Origin: DASQEH01 sp963765725
GTDB lineage: Bacteria; Actinomycetota; Actinomycetes; Propionibacteriales; Nocardioidaceae
Direction: 5' to 3'
Assembly (NCBI GenBank): GCA_963765725.1
Contig: CAVXXI010000001.1
Location: 310,001-374,000, forward strand
Length of the DNA: 64,000 nt
In this document: piece after piece, positions 43,999 through 52,513 of the stretch
Layout of the letters: every line of letters starts with the position of its first letter
Position numbering within the stretch: position 1 is the stretch's first letter
The notes under the pieces: model-generated
The model's database searches: none
What the model saw: only the letters and a program-made list of their open reading frames with translations
Told to the model about the DNA's origin: nothing
Made by a program: the position numbers and the translations under genes

Positions 43999-45502
43999 CG
44001 CGCCGGTCGAGGTGCTGGGAGACCTGGCGCCTAGCCAGGTCCGGCTGCGGTTCCCCCCGTCACCGACCGGGTCCCTGCACCTCGGCAACGTTCGCAGCGC
44101 GTTGTTCAACTGGGCCTTCGCGCGCCACTTCGGCGGGACGCTCGTGCTGCGGATCGAGGACACCGACGAGGCTCGCAACACCGAGGCCGGGCTCGCATCG
44201 GTGCTGGACTCCCTGCACTGGCTCGGGATCGACTACGACGAGGGGCCGGAGGTCGGCGGCCCGTTCGAGCCGTACATCCAGTCCCAGCGCCTGCGGACGT
44301 ACGCCGACGTCGCCTCCCGGCTGCGCGACGCGCACCTCGCGTACGACTGCTACTGCACCCAGGTGGAGCTGGACGAGCGCCGCGAGCAGGCGCGTCGCGA
44401 GGGCGGCAGCACCGGCTACGACGGCCACTGCCGCGACCTCACCGCCGACCAGGTCGCCGCGTACGAGGCGGAGGGGCGGACGTCGGTCCTGCGCTTCCGG
44501 ATGCCGGACGCCCCGATCGTCTTCGATGACCTGGTCCGAGGGCCGATCACATTCCAGGCCGCCCACGTGCCCGACTATGTTCTCGTCCGTCCCAACGGCC
44601 ATCCGCTGTACACCCTGGTCAACCCGGTCGACGACGCGCTCATGGAGGTCACGCACGTCCTGCGCGGGGAGGACCTGCTCTCGTCGACCCCGCGGCAGAT
44701 CGCCCTGTACGAGGCGTTGGCCCAGCTGGGCATCGGCAATGGGCCTCCCCGCTTCGGCCACCTCCCGATGGTGATGGGGGAGGGCAACAAGCGGCTCTCG
44801 AAGCGCGACAACGTATCCGGGCTCGACATGTACATCGAGCGCGGCTTCCTGCCCGAGGGCGTCCTCAACTACCTCGCCCTGCTCGGCTGGGGGATCGCCG
44901 ACGACCGCGACGTCTTCTCGATGGCCGAGATGATCGAGGCGTTCGACATCCGGCGCGTCAACCCCAACGCCGCGCGGTTCGACCTGAAGAAGTGCGAGTC
45001 GATCAATGCCGCGCACCTGCGCGCGCTGCCCACGACAGAGCTCGCCGAGCGGATCGTGCCGTTCCTGCAGCGCGCCAAGCTGATCGGCGACGAGCCGACC
45101 GATGACGAACAGCGCCTGCTGGATGCCGTCGCGCCGCTGATCCAGGAGCGCATGACGACCTTGGGGGAGGTTGTCGACATGGCCGGCTTCCTGTTCGTCG
45201 CCGAGGCCGACTTCCTCGTCGACCCCGACGACGCAGCGAAGCTGCTCGACCCCGAGGGTCGGCGTGTGGTGCAGGCGTCGTACGACGCGCTGAGTGGCCT
45301 GTCGGCGTGGGACACCGCCACCATCGAGACGGCGCTGCGGACCGCTCTCGTCGACGACATGGGGCTCAAGCCACGCAACGCGTTCGGGCCGGTGCGGGTA
45401 GCGGTGACCGGCCGGCGCATCTCACCGCCGCTCTTCGAGTCGCTGGAGCTGCTGGGGTCCGAGCGGTCGCTCGCCCGGCTCGCTGCCGCCGCGACCGGGT
45501 AG
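43991..45502 (+). CDS. gltX: Glutamyl-tRNA synthetase (probably non-discriminating)
   Basis: GltX charges tRNA-Glu and, where GatCAB is present, usually tRNA-Gln too. The class I motifs are PSPTGSLHLGNVRSALFNWAFA (HIGH) and KRLSKRDN (KMSKS-type). RIEDTDEARN, GYDGHCRDL and YVLVRPNGHPLYTLVNPVDDALMEVTHVLRGED complete the catalytic domain, followed by the helical anticodon-binding region. The length is 503 residues. The GTG start overlaps the FAH-family gene. tRNA-Gln and tRNA-Glu genes lie about 2.1 kb downstream. Confidence 0.96.
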   Translation: MTDAPVEVLGDLAPSQVRLRFPPSPTGSLHLGNVRSALFNWAFARHFGGTLVLRIEDTDEARNTEAGLASVLDSLHWLGIDYDEGPEVGGPFEPYIQSQRLRTYADVASRLRDAHLAYDCYCTQVELDERREQARREGGSTGYDGHCRDLTADQVAAYEAEGRTSVLRFRMPDAPIVFDDLVRGPITFQAAHVPDYVLVRPNGHPLYTLVNPVDDALMEVTHVLRGEDLLSSTPRQIALYEALAQLGIGNGPPRFGHLPMVMGEGNKRLSKRDNVSGLDMYIERGFLPEGVLNYLALLGWGIADDRDVFSMAEMIEAFDIRRVNPNAARFDLKKCESINAAHLRALPTTELAERIVPFLQRAKLIGDEPTDDEQRLLDAVAPLIQERMTTLGEVVDMAGFLFVAEADFLVDPDDAAKLLDPEGRRVVQASYDALSGLSAWDTATIETALRTALVDDMGLKPRNAFGPVRVAVTGRRISPPLFESLELLGSERSLARLAAAATG

Positions 45503-45510
45503 TCGCGCAG

Positions 45511-46425
45511 GTGGCGCAGCCGACGCAGGTCGTGGCGTACCACCGGCAGCTGTCGTGGCGCCCGGGCATGTGGTGGCGACTGTTCCTGTCCGTCGTGCTC
45601 GGCGGGCTCGGCCTGGTCGTGATGTCGATCGTGAGCGCCGTGCTCGTCCTGGCCGGGGCCTCGGTGCTCGGGTACTCCTTCCGGCTCGACACGTCCGACG
45701 GCATCGACGCCGGTGAGATGCTGACCGCCAACCTCGGCCTGGCTCTGCTCATCCCCCTGGCGGCCGGGCTGATCAAGGCCGTGTACTCCGTTCCGCTGAG
45801 ATGGCTGTGGTCCAACCGGCCGGGCCTGCGGTGGCCTCGGCTGGCCCAGGCTGCCGGGGTGTCGGCCGTGGTGTGGTCGCCGTTCCTTGTCCTCGGCAGT
45901 ATCGCAGCGGCCGCGTCGAGGTCGTCACCCCCCGGACGCGGACTGGTCTGGTTCCTCGTCGTCGTGGTCCTCACCACACCGTTGCAGGCGGCCGGTGAGG
46001 AGTGCCTGTTCCGAGGACTCCTGCTGCAGGCGCTCGGTGCCACGAGGCTCTCGACCTGGGCGTGCTGCCTGACCAGTGGCGTGCTGTTCGCGGTCGCCCA
46101 TCTGCAGTTCGCGCCGGCCCTGTTCGCCGATCGGCTGCTGCTCGGGCTGGTGCTGGCCTACCTCGCGATCCGCACCGGTGGGCTCGAAGCCGGGATCGCC
46201 ATCCACGCGGTGAAGAACCTCGCCGTCCTGATCCCCGCCGGCCTGCTCGGGAGCGTCTCCGACGCCCTCGACCCGCACGGCGTCAGCTGGCTCCCGCTGA
46301 TCGTCGACGTCGTCCTGCTGGCGATCGCGGTGTCCTGGATCCTGGCCCTGGCGGCGCGGCGCGACAGGCACCACCGGCCCGACCTGACCGACGGGTCCTC
46401 GCCGGCCGCGGCACCGGCGTCGTAG
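45511..46425 (+). CDS. CPBP-family intramembrane metalloprotease
   Basis: This 304-residue polytopic membrane protein has about eight hydrophobic segments. The CPBP (Abi/Rce1-like) motifs are the Glu-Glu box GEECLFRGLLLQ, the conserved FAVAHLQF histidine and the AIHAVKN histidine/asparagine near the C-terminus. Bacterial members cleave or modify peptides in the membrane; the target here is unknown. The GTG at 45511 lies eight bases after gltX and may be coupled to it. Earlier in-frame non-ATG codons overlap gltX. Confidence 0.82.
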   Translation: MAQPTQVVAYHRQLSWRPGMWWRLFLSVVLGGLGLVVMSIVSAVLVLAGASVLGYSFRLDTSDGIDAGEMLTANLGLALLIPLAAGLIKAVYSVPLRWLWSNRPGLRWPRLAQAAGVSAVVWSPFLVLGSIAAAASRSSPPGRGLVWFLVVVVLTTPLQAAGEECLFRGLLLQALGATRLSTWACCLTSGVLFAVAHLQFAPALFADRLLLGLVLAYLAIRTGGLEAGIAIHAVKNLAVLIPAGLLGSVSDALDPHGVSWLPLIVDVVLLAIAVSWILALAARRDRHHRPDLTDGSSPAAAPAS

Positions 46426-46564
46426 GCGTCGGTGCCCTGACGGCCGGCCCTGTGGACGGCGTCGCAGGCCGACACGCCGGGTCTCAGCAGACCGTCAGAT
46501 AGCCGTCTCGGCGGCGCCCGCGTACTAGCGTGCGATGATCCGACGCGCTGCAGGAGGAGCCCCG

Positions 46565-47530
46565 ATGGTCCGGTCCGCCGAGCAGACGGCCGTCACCGCG
46601 AGTGATGTCGACCGCATGCACCAGCTGGTTCACCGCCGCAGACGGCTGTCCGAGCGGCACCCGTCGCTGTACCCGCTCGCCGTCTGGGTGAGCCGCTGCC
46701 GCAGGCGGTTGCAGTGGCTGCGGAGCGACGAGGTATGGGCGGTGCGGCGCACGCCTCCCGCCGACATGCCGGTACGGGTCAAGGCCCACCGCTCACTGCT
46801 GTTGCGGCAGCTCGGCGACTCCGAGATGTACCTGCAGCACAACAAGGTGACCAACCTGCGCCTCGCCGCAGCCCGCCTCGACGGCGTGCAGATACGACCC
46901 GGTGAGACGCTGTCCTTCAACAAGCTGGTCGGCAACTGCACGCGCAGACGCGGGTACGTCGAGGGGATGCGGCTCTCGAACGGCGAGGCGGTGCCGGGGG
47001 TCGGTGGCGGGATCTGCCAGCTCGCGAACCTGCTCTACTGGATGGCGATGCACTCGGCCCTTACCGTGACGGAGCGGTCGGAGCACTCGTTCGACCCGTT
47101 CCCCGACAACGGCAGAGTGCTGCCGTGGGGAACCGGCTGCAGCATCGTCTACAACTATGTCGACCTGCAGCTCCGCAACGACACGGAGTCGACCTTCGAG
47201 CTGCGTGTCGGCGTGGGGGACCGCTACCTCGAGGGGGAGCTGCGTGCTGACCGCGAGCAGCCGACGTCATTCAAGGTGTTCGCCCGCGACGAGCGGTTCT
47301 ATCGCCTCGGCGCCGAGTACTTCCGCGCGAATGAGATCTGGCGGACGGTGATCGACCGGCGTACCGGGAACACGGTCGGCGAGGAGCTGCTCCGGCGCAA
47401 CTGCGCACTGGTCAAGTACGTCCCGGCCAACGTGGATGTCGTCGAGCTCACGGTGCCGGAGCGGGGCCTCGCCGAGGACCCGCGCGCAGCCGCCGACTCG
47501 CTGCCGAAGGTGACACCGGGCACGTCCTAG
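46565..47530 (+). CDS. VanW family protein
   Basis: This 321-residue protein has a VanW domain: QHNKVTNLRLAAARLDGVQIRPGETLSFNKLVGNCTRRRGYVEGMRLSNGEAVPGVGGGICQLANLLYW, with the GGGICQ motif. The C-terminus is TVIDRRTGNTVGEELLRRNCALVKYVP. VanW occurs in some glycopeptide-resistance clusters, but its role is unknown and no vanHAX genes are here. The ATG at 46565 is supported by AGGAGG at 46552-46557; an in-frame ATG ten codons upstream has no such site. A -10-like TAGCGT lies at 46526-46531. Confidence 0.85.
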   Translation: MVRSAEQTAVTASDVDRMHQLVHRRRRLSERHPSLYPLAVWVSRCRRRLQWLRSDEVWAVRRTPPADMPVRVKAHRSLLLRQLGDSEMYLQHNKVTNLRLAAARLDGVQIRPGETLSFNKLVGNCTRRRGYVEGMRLSNGEAVPGVGGGICQLANLLYWMAMHSALTVTERSEHSFDPFPDNGRVLPWGTGCSIVYNYVDLQLRNDTESTFELRVGVGDRYLEGELRADREQPTSFKVFARDERFYRLGAEYFRANEIWRTVIDRRTGNTVGEELLRRNCALVKYVPANVDVVELTVPERGLAEDPRAAADSLPKVTPGTS

Positions 47531-47598
47531 GTGCGCTTTTGGCGGCTGCCTACCGCTCCGGTATTGTCGGCCGTCGGCATTCGTGAGTGTCGTGCCAT

Positions 47599-47670
47599 TG
47601 GGGTATGGGGTAATTGGCAGCCCGACTGGTTCTGGTCCAGTTAGTCTAGGTTCGAGTCCTAGTACCCCAG
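47599..47670 (+). tRNA. tRNA-Gln (CUG)
   Basis: A full cloverleaf is visible. The acceptor TGGGGTA (47599-47605) pairs with TACCCCA (47663-47669), with G as discriminator. The D arm has GGG/CCC. The anticodon stem ACTGG/CCAGT encloses TTCTGGT with CTG at 47632-47634. The T arm is CTAGG-TTCGAGT-CCTAG. CCA is not encoded. The U1-A72 start of the acceptor stem is typical of tRNA-Gln, including those that GatCAB recognises. Confidence 0.93.
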
Positions 47671-47717
47671 CGACTGGGCGGTCCCGGAGCGATCCGGGGT
47701 CGGTCGGTCACGTTGAT

Positions 47718-47790
47718 GGCCCCGTTGTGTAGTGGCCTAGCACGCCGCCCTCTCAAGGCGGTAGCGCGGGTTCGAATCCCGTCGGGGCTA
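47718..47790 (+). tRNA. tRNA-Glu (CUC)
   Basis: Cloverleaf: the acceptor GGCCCCG (47718-47724) pairs with CGGGGCT (47783-47789), discriminator A. The anticodon arm CCGCC-CTCTCAA-GGCGG gives anticodon CTC. The T arm has the GGTTCGAATCC core. CCA is not encoded. It lies 47 bases after tRNA-Gln, so the two probably form one transcript ended by the strong terminator that follows. Confidence 0.93.
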
Positions 47791-47798
47791 CGACGAGA

Positions 47799-47840
47799 GG
47801 AGCCTCCGGCCTGCGAGAAGCAGGCCGGAGGCTCCTTCTC
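47799..47840 (+). terminator. Strong intrinsic terminator after the tRNA pair
   Basis: GGAGCCTCCGGCCTGC (47799-47814) and its perfect reverse complement (47820-47835) form a 16-base-pair stem with a five-base loop. A T-rich tail (TTCTCTCT) follows. It lies nine bases after tRNA-Glu. Confidence 0.9.
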
Positions 47841-47928
47841 TCTGCCCACGATTCGCTCGCTGCGACCGCGACACGCACATGTCCGATTCCCGCCAGTACA
47901 TCGCGCGCGCATGGGATTGAATAGCGCT

Positions 47929-49404
47929 ATGACAACGACGACGTCCGCAGCGGTATCGGACCAGGACCGTTGCTACCGGGCCGTCCTCGGCAAGGACCGC
48001 CGCTTCGACGGCGTCTTCTACACCGGGGTACGCACGACCGGTATCTACTGCCGGCCGTCCTGCCCGGCCGTGACGCCGCGACGGTCGAACGTCGCCTTCT
48101 ACCCGACCGCGGCCGCGGCGCAGGGGGCCGGGTTCCGGGCGTGCCGGCGTTGCCGCCCCGACCTCACACCGGGCTCGCCGGAGTGGGACGTGCACGCCGA
48201 CGTGGCCGGGCGCGCGATGCGGATGATCTCCGACGGCGTCGTCGAGCGCGAGGGTGTCCCGGGTCTGGCCGCCCGCGCCGGCTACACCCCCCGCCACCTG
48301 AGCCGCGTCCTCACGTCGGAGCTGGGTGCCGGCCCCCTCGCGCTCGCTCGAGCGCAGCGTGCGCATACCGCGCGCCTCCTCATCGAGACGACCGATCTCG
48401 GCATCGCCGACGTCGCGTTCGCAGCGGGGTTCGCGAGCGTGCGCCAGTTCAACGCGACGATCCGCGAGGTGTACGCCGCGACGCCGTCGGAGCTTCGGGC
48501 GGCCCGTCGACGCCGGGGCTCCTCGGCCGGCGATGCCGCGGGTGCGATCACCGTCTCGCTGCCGGTCCGGGCACCCTTCGACTTCAGGTCCCTGCTCGGC
48601 TTCTTCACCGAGCGCGCGGTCGCGGGTGTCGAGGCCTGCGAGCAGGGGTCGTACGCACGCACGCTGCGCTTGCCGTACGGCTCGGGCCGGGTGCGGCTCA
48701 CGCCGACGAGCGACCGCGTCGAATGCCGGCTGGAGCTGGCCGACCTGCGCGACCTGGCCGCCGCCGTGGAGCGATGCCGGCGCATGCTCGACCTCGATGC
48801 CGACCCCGTCGTGATCGACGAGCACCTCGGCTCCGACGAGCTGTTGCGACCGCTGGTGACCCGTCACCCCGGTATGCGCGTCCCCGGCCACGTCGACGGC
48901 TTCGAGGTCGCCGTTCGTGCCGTGGTCGGACAGCAGATCTCGGTTGCCGGAGCGCGCACGATCTTGTCCCGGCTGGTGAGGGTGTACGGCGACGAGGTCG
49001 ACGCGGGCGCGCCGCTGGGTTGGCTCTTCCCGACAGCGGCCGCGATCGCCGCGGCCGACCCGGAGACCCTCCCGATGCCGAGAGCGCGGGCGCGAGCGCT
49101 GGTCGGGCTGGCCGCCGCGGTGGCCGAGGGCCGGGTCGTCCTCGACCGGAGCGCCGACCGCGCCGAGGTACGTGCCTCATTGCTGGCGTTGCCGGGGGTC
49201 GGCCCGTGGACCGCCGACTACATCGCGTTACGGGCCCTCGGCGATCCTGACGTCTTCCTGCCGACCGATCTGGGCATCCGGCGGGGGCTCGCCCGACTGG
49301 GCCTTCCCGAGCCGGCTGACCAGCGAGACGCGGCGTGGAGACCGTGGCGGTCCTACGCGCTGATGCATCTATGGAGCACATCGAACGAGGAGAGTGGAGC
49401 ATGA
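47929..49404 (+). CDS. Ada-like regulator fused to AlkA-type 3-methyladenine DNA glycosylase
   Basis: One 491-residue chain joins three parts. An Ada zinc domain (residues about 10-80) has Cys41, Cys45, Cys72 and Cys75 in GIYCRPSCP and RACRRC; methyl transfer to one cysteine triggers activation. An AraC-type HTH (about 85-185: LAARAGYTPRHLSRVLTSELG) follows. The AlkA glycosylase has an N-terminal domain, a helix-hairpin-helix LLALPGVGPWTADYIALRALGD and the catalytic Asp in FLPTDLGIRRG. It both senses and repairs alkylation damage. It overlaps the ogt gene by four bases. ATG 47929 was chosen; an ATG six codons upstream is possible. Confidence 0.92.
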   Translation: MTTTTSAAVSDQDRCYRAVLGKDRRFDGVFYTGVRTTGIYCRPSCPAVTPRRSNVAFYPTAAAAQGAGFRACRRCRPDLTPGSPEWDVHADVAGRAMRMISDGVVEREGVPGLAARAGYTPRHLSRVLTSELGAGPLALARAQRAHTARLLIETTDLGIADVAFAAGFASVRQFNATIREVYAATPSELRAARRRRGSSAGDAAGAITVSLPVRAPFDFRSLLGFFTERAVAGVEACEQGSYARTLRLPYGSGRVRLTPTSDRVECRLELADLRDLAAAVERCRRMLDLDADPVVIDEHLGSDELLRPLVTRHPGMRVPGHVDGFEVAVRAVVGQQISVAGARTILSRLVRVYGDEVDAGAPLGWLFPTAAAIAAADPETLPMPRARARALVGLAAAVAEGRVVLDRSADRAEVRASLLALPGVGPWTADYIALRALGDPDVFLPTDLGIRRGLARLGLPEPADQRDAAWRPWRSYALMHLWSTSNEESGA

Positions 49405-49898
49405 CGACGTCCGTACTGGTGATGGAGTCCCCCGTCGGGCCGATGCGGCTGACGGCCGACGACGAGGTCTTGCTCGAGGTCATGTTCGCGGACCCCGACA
49501 CGGCACCGACCGATCCCGGCGAACCCCTCACGCCTCTGCTCAGCGAGGCTCGACGGCAGCTGCAGGGCTACTTCTCGGGACGCGTGCGCACCTTCGACCT
49601 CCCGGTGGCACGACGTGGCACGGCCTTCCAGCAGCGGGTCTGGTCCGAGCTCGAGAAGATCCCGTACGGGACCACCTCGTCGTACGGCGAGATCGCCGCC
49701 CGGCTGGGCCTCCCGATGGGCGCGTCGCGGGCAGTAGGGACCGCCAACGGGTCCAACCCCATCGCGATCGTCGTGCCCTGCCACCGCGTCATCGGGGCGA
49801 ACGGGAAGCTGGTGGGGTACGCCGCGGGGCTGGAGCGCAAGAAGTACCTGCTCGATCTCGAGTCCGCCACCGACGGCCGCCCAGCCCTCTTCGGCTGA
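49401..49898 (+). CDS. ogt: Methylated-DNA-protein-cysteine methyltransferase
   Basis: This 165-residue suicide repair protein removes methyl groups from O6-methylguanine. The active site IAIVVPCHRVIG (Cys127) and the helix-turn-helix FQQRVWSELEKIPYGTTSSYGEIAARLG are clear. The ATG overlaps the stop of the Ada-AlkA gene (ATGA) and has GAGGAGAGTGGAG upstream, so both are made together in the alkylation response. Array A4 starts directly after the stop codon. Confidence 0.95.
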   Translation: MTTSVLVMESPVGPMRLTADDEVLLEVMFADPDTAPTDPGEPLTPLLSEARRQLQGYFSGRVRTFDLPVARRGTAFQQRVWSELEKIPYGTTSSYGEIAARLGLPMGASRAVGTANGSNPIAIVVPCHRVIGANGKLVGYAAGLERKKYLLDLESATDGRPALFG

Positions 49899-50283
49899 CC
49901 CCCGAGGAGTCCGTATTCCCGTCACGTACTTCCCGTCGAGGAGTCACTTAGTTCCCACCGAGGAGTCACGTAATTGCCGTCGATGGGTCACGTTGTCCCC
50001 GTCGAGGGCTCACGTAGTCCCCGCGAGGGGTCACCAAGCTCCGCCGGACGGGTCCAAGGCTTTGCAGGCACTTCCCTCAGCCCGCGAGAAGTCAGGAGGT
50101 TCCCGCCGAGGGGCGGTTAGTTCGGAACTTCCTGGCCCGTCAGCGGGAAGGAGCTGACCCCTCGGTGGGAACCTCTTGACCCCTCACTGGGAAGTACTTG
50201 ACCCTTCGGCGGAAAGCAGTTTCCCCCTCGATGGGAATTATGTGACCCCTCGATGGGGATTATGTGACTCCTCGGCGGAGGGG
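49899..50283. repeat. Array A4: mirrored 22-base repeats between convergent ogt and ndgR
   Basis: It occupies the whole gap between the two stop codons. From 49901 to about 50125, eight or nine forward units (core TTCCCACCGAGGAGTCA, diverging towards the middle) run from the ogt stop. From about 50128 to 50283, about seven reverse-complement units (cores such as TGACCCCTCGGTGGGAA) run up to the stop codon of the minus-strand regulator gene. Copies are more diverged than in A2. Confidence 0.82.
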
Positions 50284-51003
50284 TCAGTCGCCGGTACGGC
50301 GCAGGGACTCCGTCAGCCGCTCGGCTGCGGCCATGACCGCGGGGGCGTGCATCCGGCCCGGCTGCCGGGTCATGCGCTCGAGCGGACCGGAGACGGAGAT
50401 CGCGGCGATCACCTTGCCCGAGGGCGACCGGACGCCGGCCGACACGGACGCGACGCCGGGCTCGCGTTCGCCTACGCTCTGCGCCCATCCCCGGCGCCGG
50501 ATGCTTGCCAGCGTCGCGGCGTTGTACGCGGCCCCGTTGAGGCCGCGATGCAGGCGGTCGGGCTCCTCCCAGGCGAGCAGGATGTGGGCCGCGGAACCGG
50601 CGAGCATGCTCAGCTGGCTGCCGACAGGGATTGAGTCGCGCAGGCCGGACGGCCGCTCGGCGGCCGCCACGCAGACGCGCGCGTCGCCCTGGCGACGAAA
50701 CAGCTGCGCCGACTCCCCGGTGATGTCGCGCAGCCTCGCCAGGACCGGACCGGCAGCGGCGAGCAGGCGGTCCTCACCAGCGGCGGCCGACAGCTCGCCC
50801 AGTCGCGGGCCGAGCATGAAGCGGCCCTGGATGTCGCGCGCGACCAGCCGATGGTGTTCGAGAGCCACGGCGAGGCGATGGGCCGTCGGTCGGGCGAGGC
50901 CGGTAGCCGTCACGAGTCCGGCGAGTGTCGCTGGTCCGGACTCGAGCGCGGAGAGCACGGCGGCGGCTTTGTCGAGCACTCCGACTCCGCTAGTGTTGTC
51001 CAT
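50284..51003 (-). CDS. ndgR: IclR-family transcriptional regulator of leucine genes (NdgR/LtbR type)
   Basis: This 239-residue regulator has an N-terminal winged helix-turn-helix (VLSALESGPATLAGLVTATGLARPTAHRLAVALEHHRLV) and an IclR effector domain ending SVSGPLERMTRQPGRMHAPAVMAAAERLTESLRR. It diverges from leuCD across 47 bases, the arrangement of NdgR in streptomycetes and LtbR in corynebacteria, which control leuCD and other amino-acid genes. The family is known to bind this intergenic region; the name here is by context and similarity. Confidence 0.87.
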   Translation of the reverse strand: MDNTSGVGVLDKAAAVLSALESGPATLAGLVTATGLARPTAHRLAVALEHHRLVARDIQGRFMLGPRLGELSAAAGEDRLLAAAGPVLARLRDITGESAQLFRRQGDARVCVAAAERPSGLRDSIPVGSQLSMLAGSAAHILLAWEEPDRLHRGLNGAAYNAATLASIRRRGWAQSVGEREPGVASVSAGVRSPSGKVIAAISVSGPLERMTRQPGRMHAPAVMAAAERLTESLRRTGD

Positions 51004-51050
51004 AGTACGATACTGACGTCTCAGATACTGATATGCAAGTCAGGAGTGCA
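51004..51050. promoter_or_regulatory. ndgR-leuC divergent promoter/operator region with a direct repeat
   Basis: GATACTGA occurs twice, at 51009-51016 and 51024-51031, 15 bases apart. This is a candidate regulator site covering both promoters. AGGAG at 51042-51046 is the leuC ribosome site and fixes its start at ATG 51051 rather than the in-frame ATG at 51033. Confidence 0.5.
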
Positions 51051-52469
51051 ATGTCGCCGAGTTCCTCGTCGCCCGCGCTGACGCTGGCGGAGAAGGTCTG
51101 GTCCGACCATGTCGTGCGTAGCGCCGACAACGAGCCCGACCTGCTGTACATCGACCTGCACCTCGTGCACGAGGTGACCAGCCCGCAGGCGTTCGACGGC
51201 CTCCGGCTGGCCGGTCGAAGGGTACGTCGCCCCGACCTCACCCTCGCCACCGAGGACCACAACATCCCGACCATCGACGTGGACAAGCCCATCGCCGACC
51301 CGGTGTCGCGCGCGCAGGTCGAGGCGCTGCGCGCCAACTGTGACGAGTTCGGCATCCGGCTGCACTCCCTCGGCGACGTGGAGCAGGGCATCGTCCACAT
51401 CATCGGCCCGCAGCTCGGTCTCACCCAGCCCGGGATGACCGTGGTGTGCGGTGACTCCCATACGTCGACCCATGGAGCCTTCGGTGCCCTGGCGTTCGGC
51501 ATCGGTACCAGCGAGGTCGAGCACGTGCTAGCGACGCAGACCCTGATGCAGGCCCGGCCGAAGACCATGGCCGTCACCGTCAACGGCCGTCTGCCTGTCG
51601 GGGTGACGGCCAAGGACCTGGTCCTCACGCTGATCACCCAGCAGACCACCGGAGGCGGCCAGGGGTACGTCGTCGAGTACCGCGGGGAGGCCATCGAGGC
51701 GCTCTCGATGGAGGCCCGCATGACCATCTGCAACATGAGCATCGAGTGGGGTGCGAAGGCCGGCCTGATCGCGCCCGACGAGACGACGTTCGAGTACCTG
51801 CGCGGTCGGCCCCACGCTCCCTCGGGGGCGGACTGGGATGCCGCGGTGGCGTACTGGCGCACGCTGGTGTCCGATGCCGACGCCCGCTTCGACAAGGAGG
51901 TCGTGATCGACGCCGCCTCCGTCACCCCGTTCGTGACGTGGGGAACGAACCCGGGTCAGGGTGTTCCGCTGGGCGGGCGTGTGCCCGACCCCGACGACAT
52001 CAGCGAGGAGTCCGAACGCATCGCCGCAACGCGAGCGCTCGAGTACATGGCCCTCACCCCTGGTACGGCGATGCGTGACATCGAGGTCGACACCGTCTTC
52101 GTCGGCTCGTGCACGAACGGGCGCATCGAGGACCTGCGTGCAGCCGCCGAGGTCGTCGCCGGGCGTCGGATCGCCGACTCCGTACGGATGCTCGTCGTAC
52201 CGGGCTCGACGAGAGTCCGGTTGCAGGCGGAGCAGGAGGGGCTCGACGTCGTCTTCAAGGAGGCCGGCGCTGAGTGGCGCGGGGCGGGCTGCTCGATGTG
52301 CCTGGGCATGAACCCCGACCAGCTTCGCCCGGGCGAGCGCAGCGCCTCGACATCCAACCGCAACTTCGAAGGCAGGCAAGGAAAAGGCGGCCGGACCCAC
52401 CTCGTGTCACCGCTCGTCGCGGCGGCCACCGCTGTCGCCGGCCACCTGTCGTCACCGGCCGACCTGTAA
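51051..52469 (+). CDS. leuC: 3-isopropylmalate dehydratase large subunit
   Basis: LeuC is the iron-sulfur subunit that isomerises 2- to 3-isopropylmalate. It shows TLAEKVWSDHVV, DLHLVHEVTSPQAFDGLR, the TIDVD-type DHNIPTID region, VCGDSHTSTHGAFGALAFGIGTSEVEHVLATQT, and the cluster cysteines in FVGSCTNGRIEDL and GCSMCLGMNPDQ. The length is 472 residues. leuD follows 44 bases later. Confidence 0.96.
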   Translation: MSPSSSSPALTLAEKVWSDHVVRSADNEPDLLYIDLHLVHEVTSPQAFDGLRLAGRRVRRPDLTLATEDHNIPTIDVDKPIADPVSRAQVEALRANCDEFGIRLHSLGDVEQGIVHIIGPQLGLTQPGMTVVCGDSHTSTHGAFGALAFGIGTSEVEHVLATQTLMQARPKTMAVTVNGRLPVGVTAKDLVLTLITQQTTGGGQGYVVEYRGEAIEALSMEARMTICNMSIEWGAKAGLIAPDETTFEYLRGRPHAPSGADWDAAVAYWRTLVSDADARFDKEVVIDAASVTPFVTWGTNPGQGVPLGGRVPDPDDISEESERIAATRALEYMALTPGTAMRDIEVDTVFVGSCTNGRIEDLRAAAEVVAGRRIADSVRMLVVPGSTRVRLQAEQEGLDVVFKEAGAEWRGAGCSMCLGMNPDQLRPGERSASTSNRNFEGRQGKGGRTHLVSPLVAAATAVAGHLSSPADL

Positions 52470-52513
52470 CACCGAGCCACCGGCGGACGGCCGGCGGGAA
52501 CCGAGGAGATCTC

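Noticed and set aside
46437..46498. CTGACGG/CCGTCAG inverted repeat 48 bases apart after the CPBP protease gene
   Set aside because: The seven-base arms are far apart with no supporting inner stem that I could confirm; too weak to call a terminator.
46565..47530. Vancomycin-resistance cluster suggested by VanW and ddl
   Set aside because: No vanH, vanX or vanS/R genes are present, and the ligase keeps the D-Ala-D-Ala type tyrosine motif. VanW proteins are widespread without resistance.
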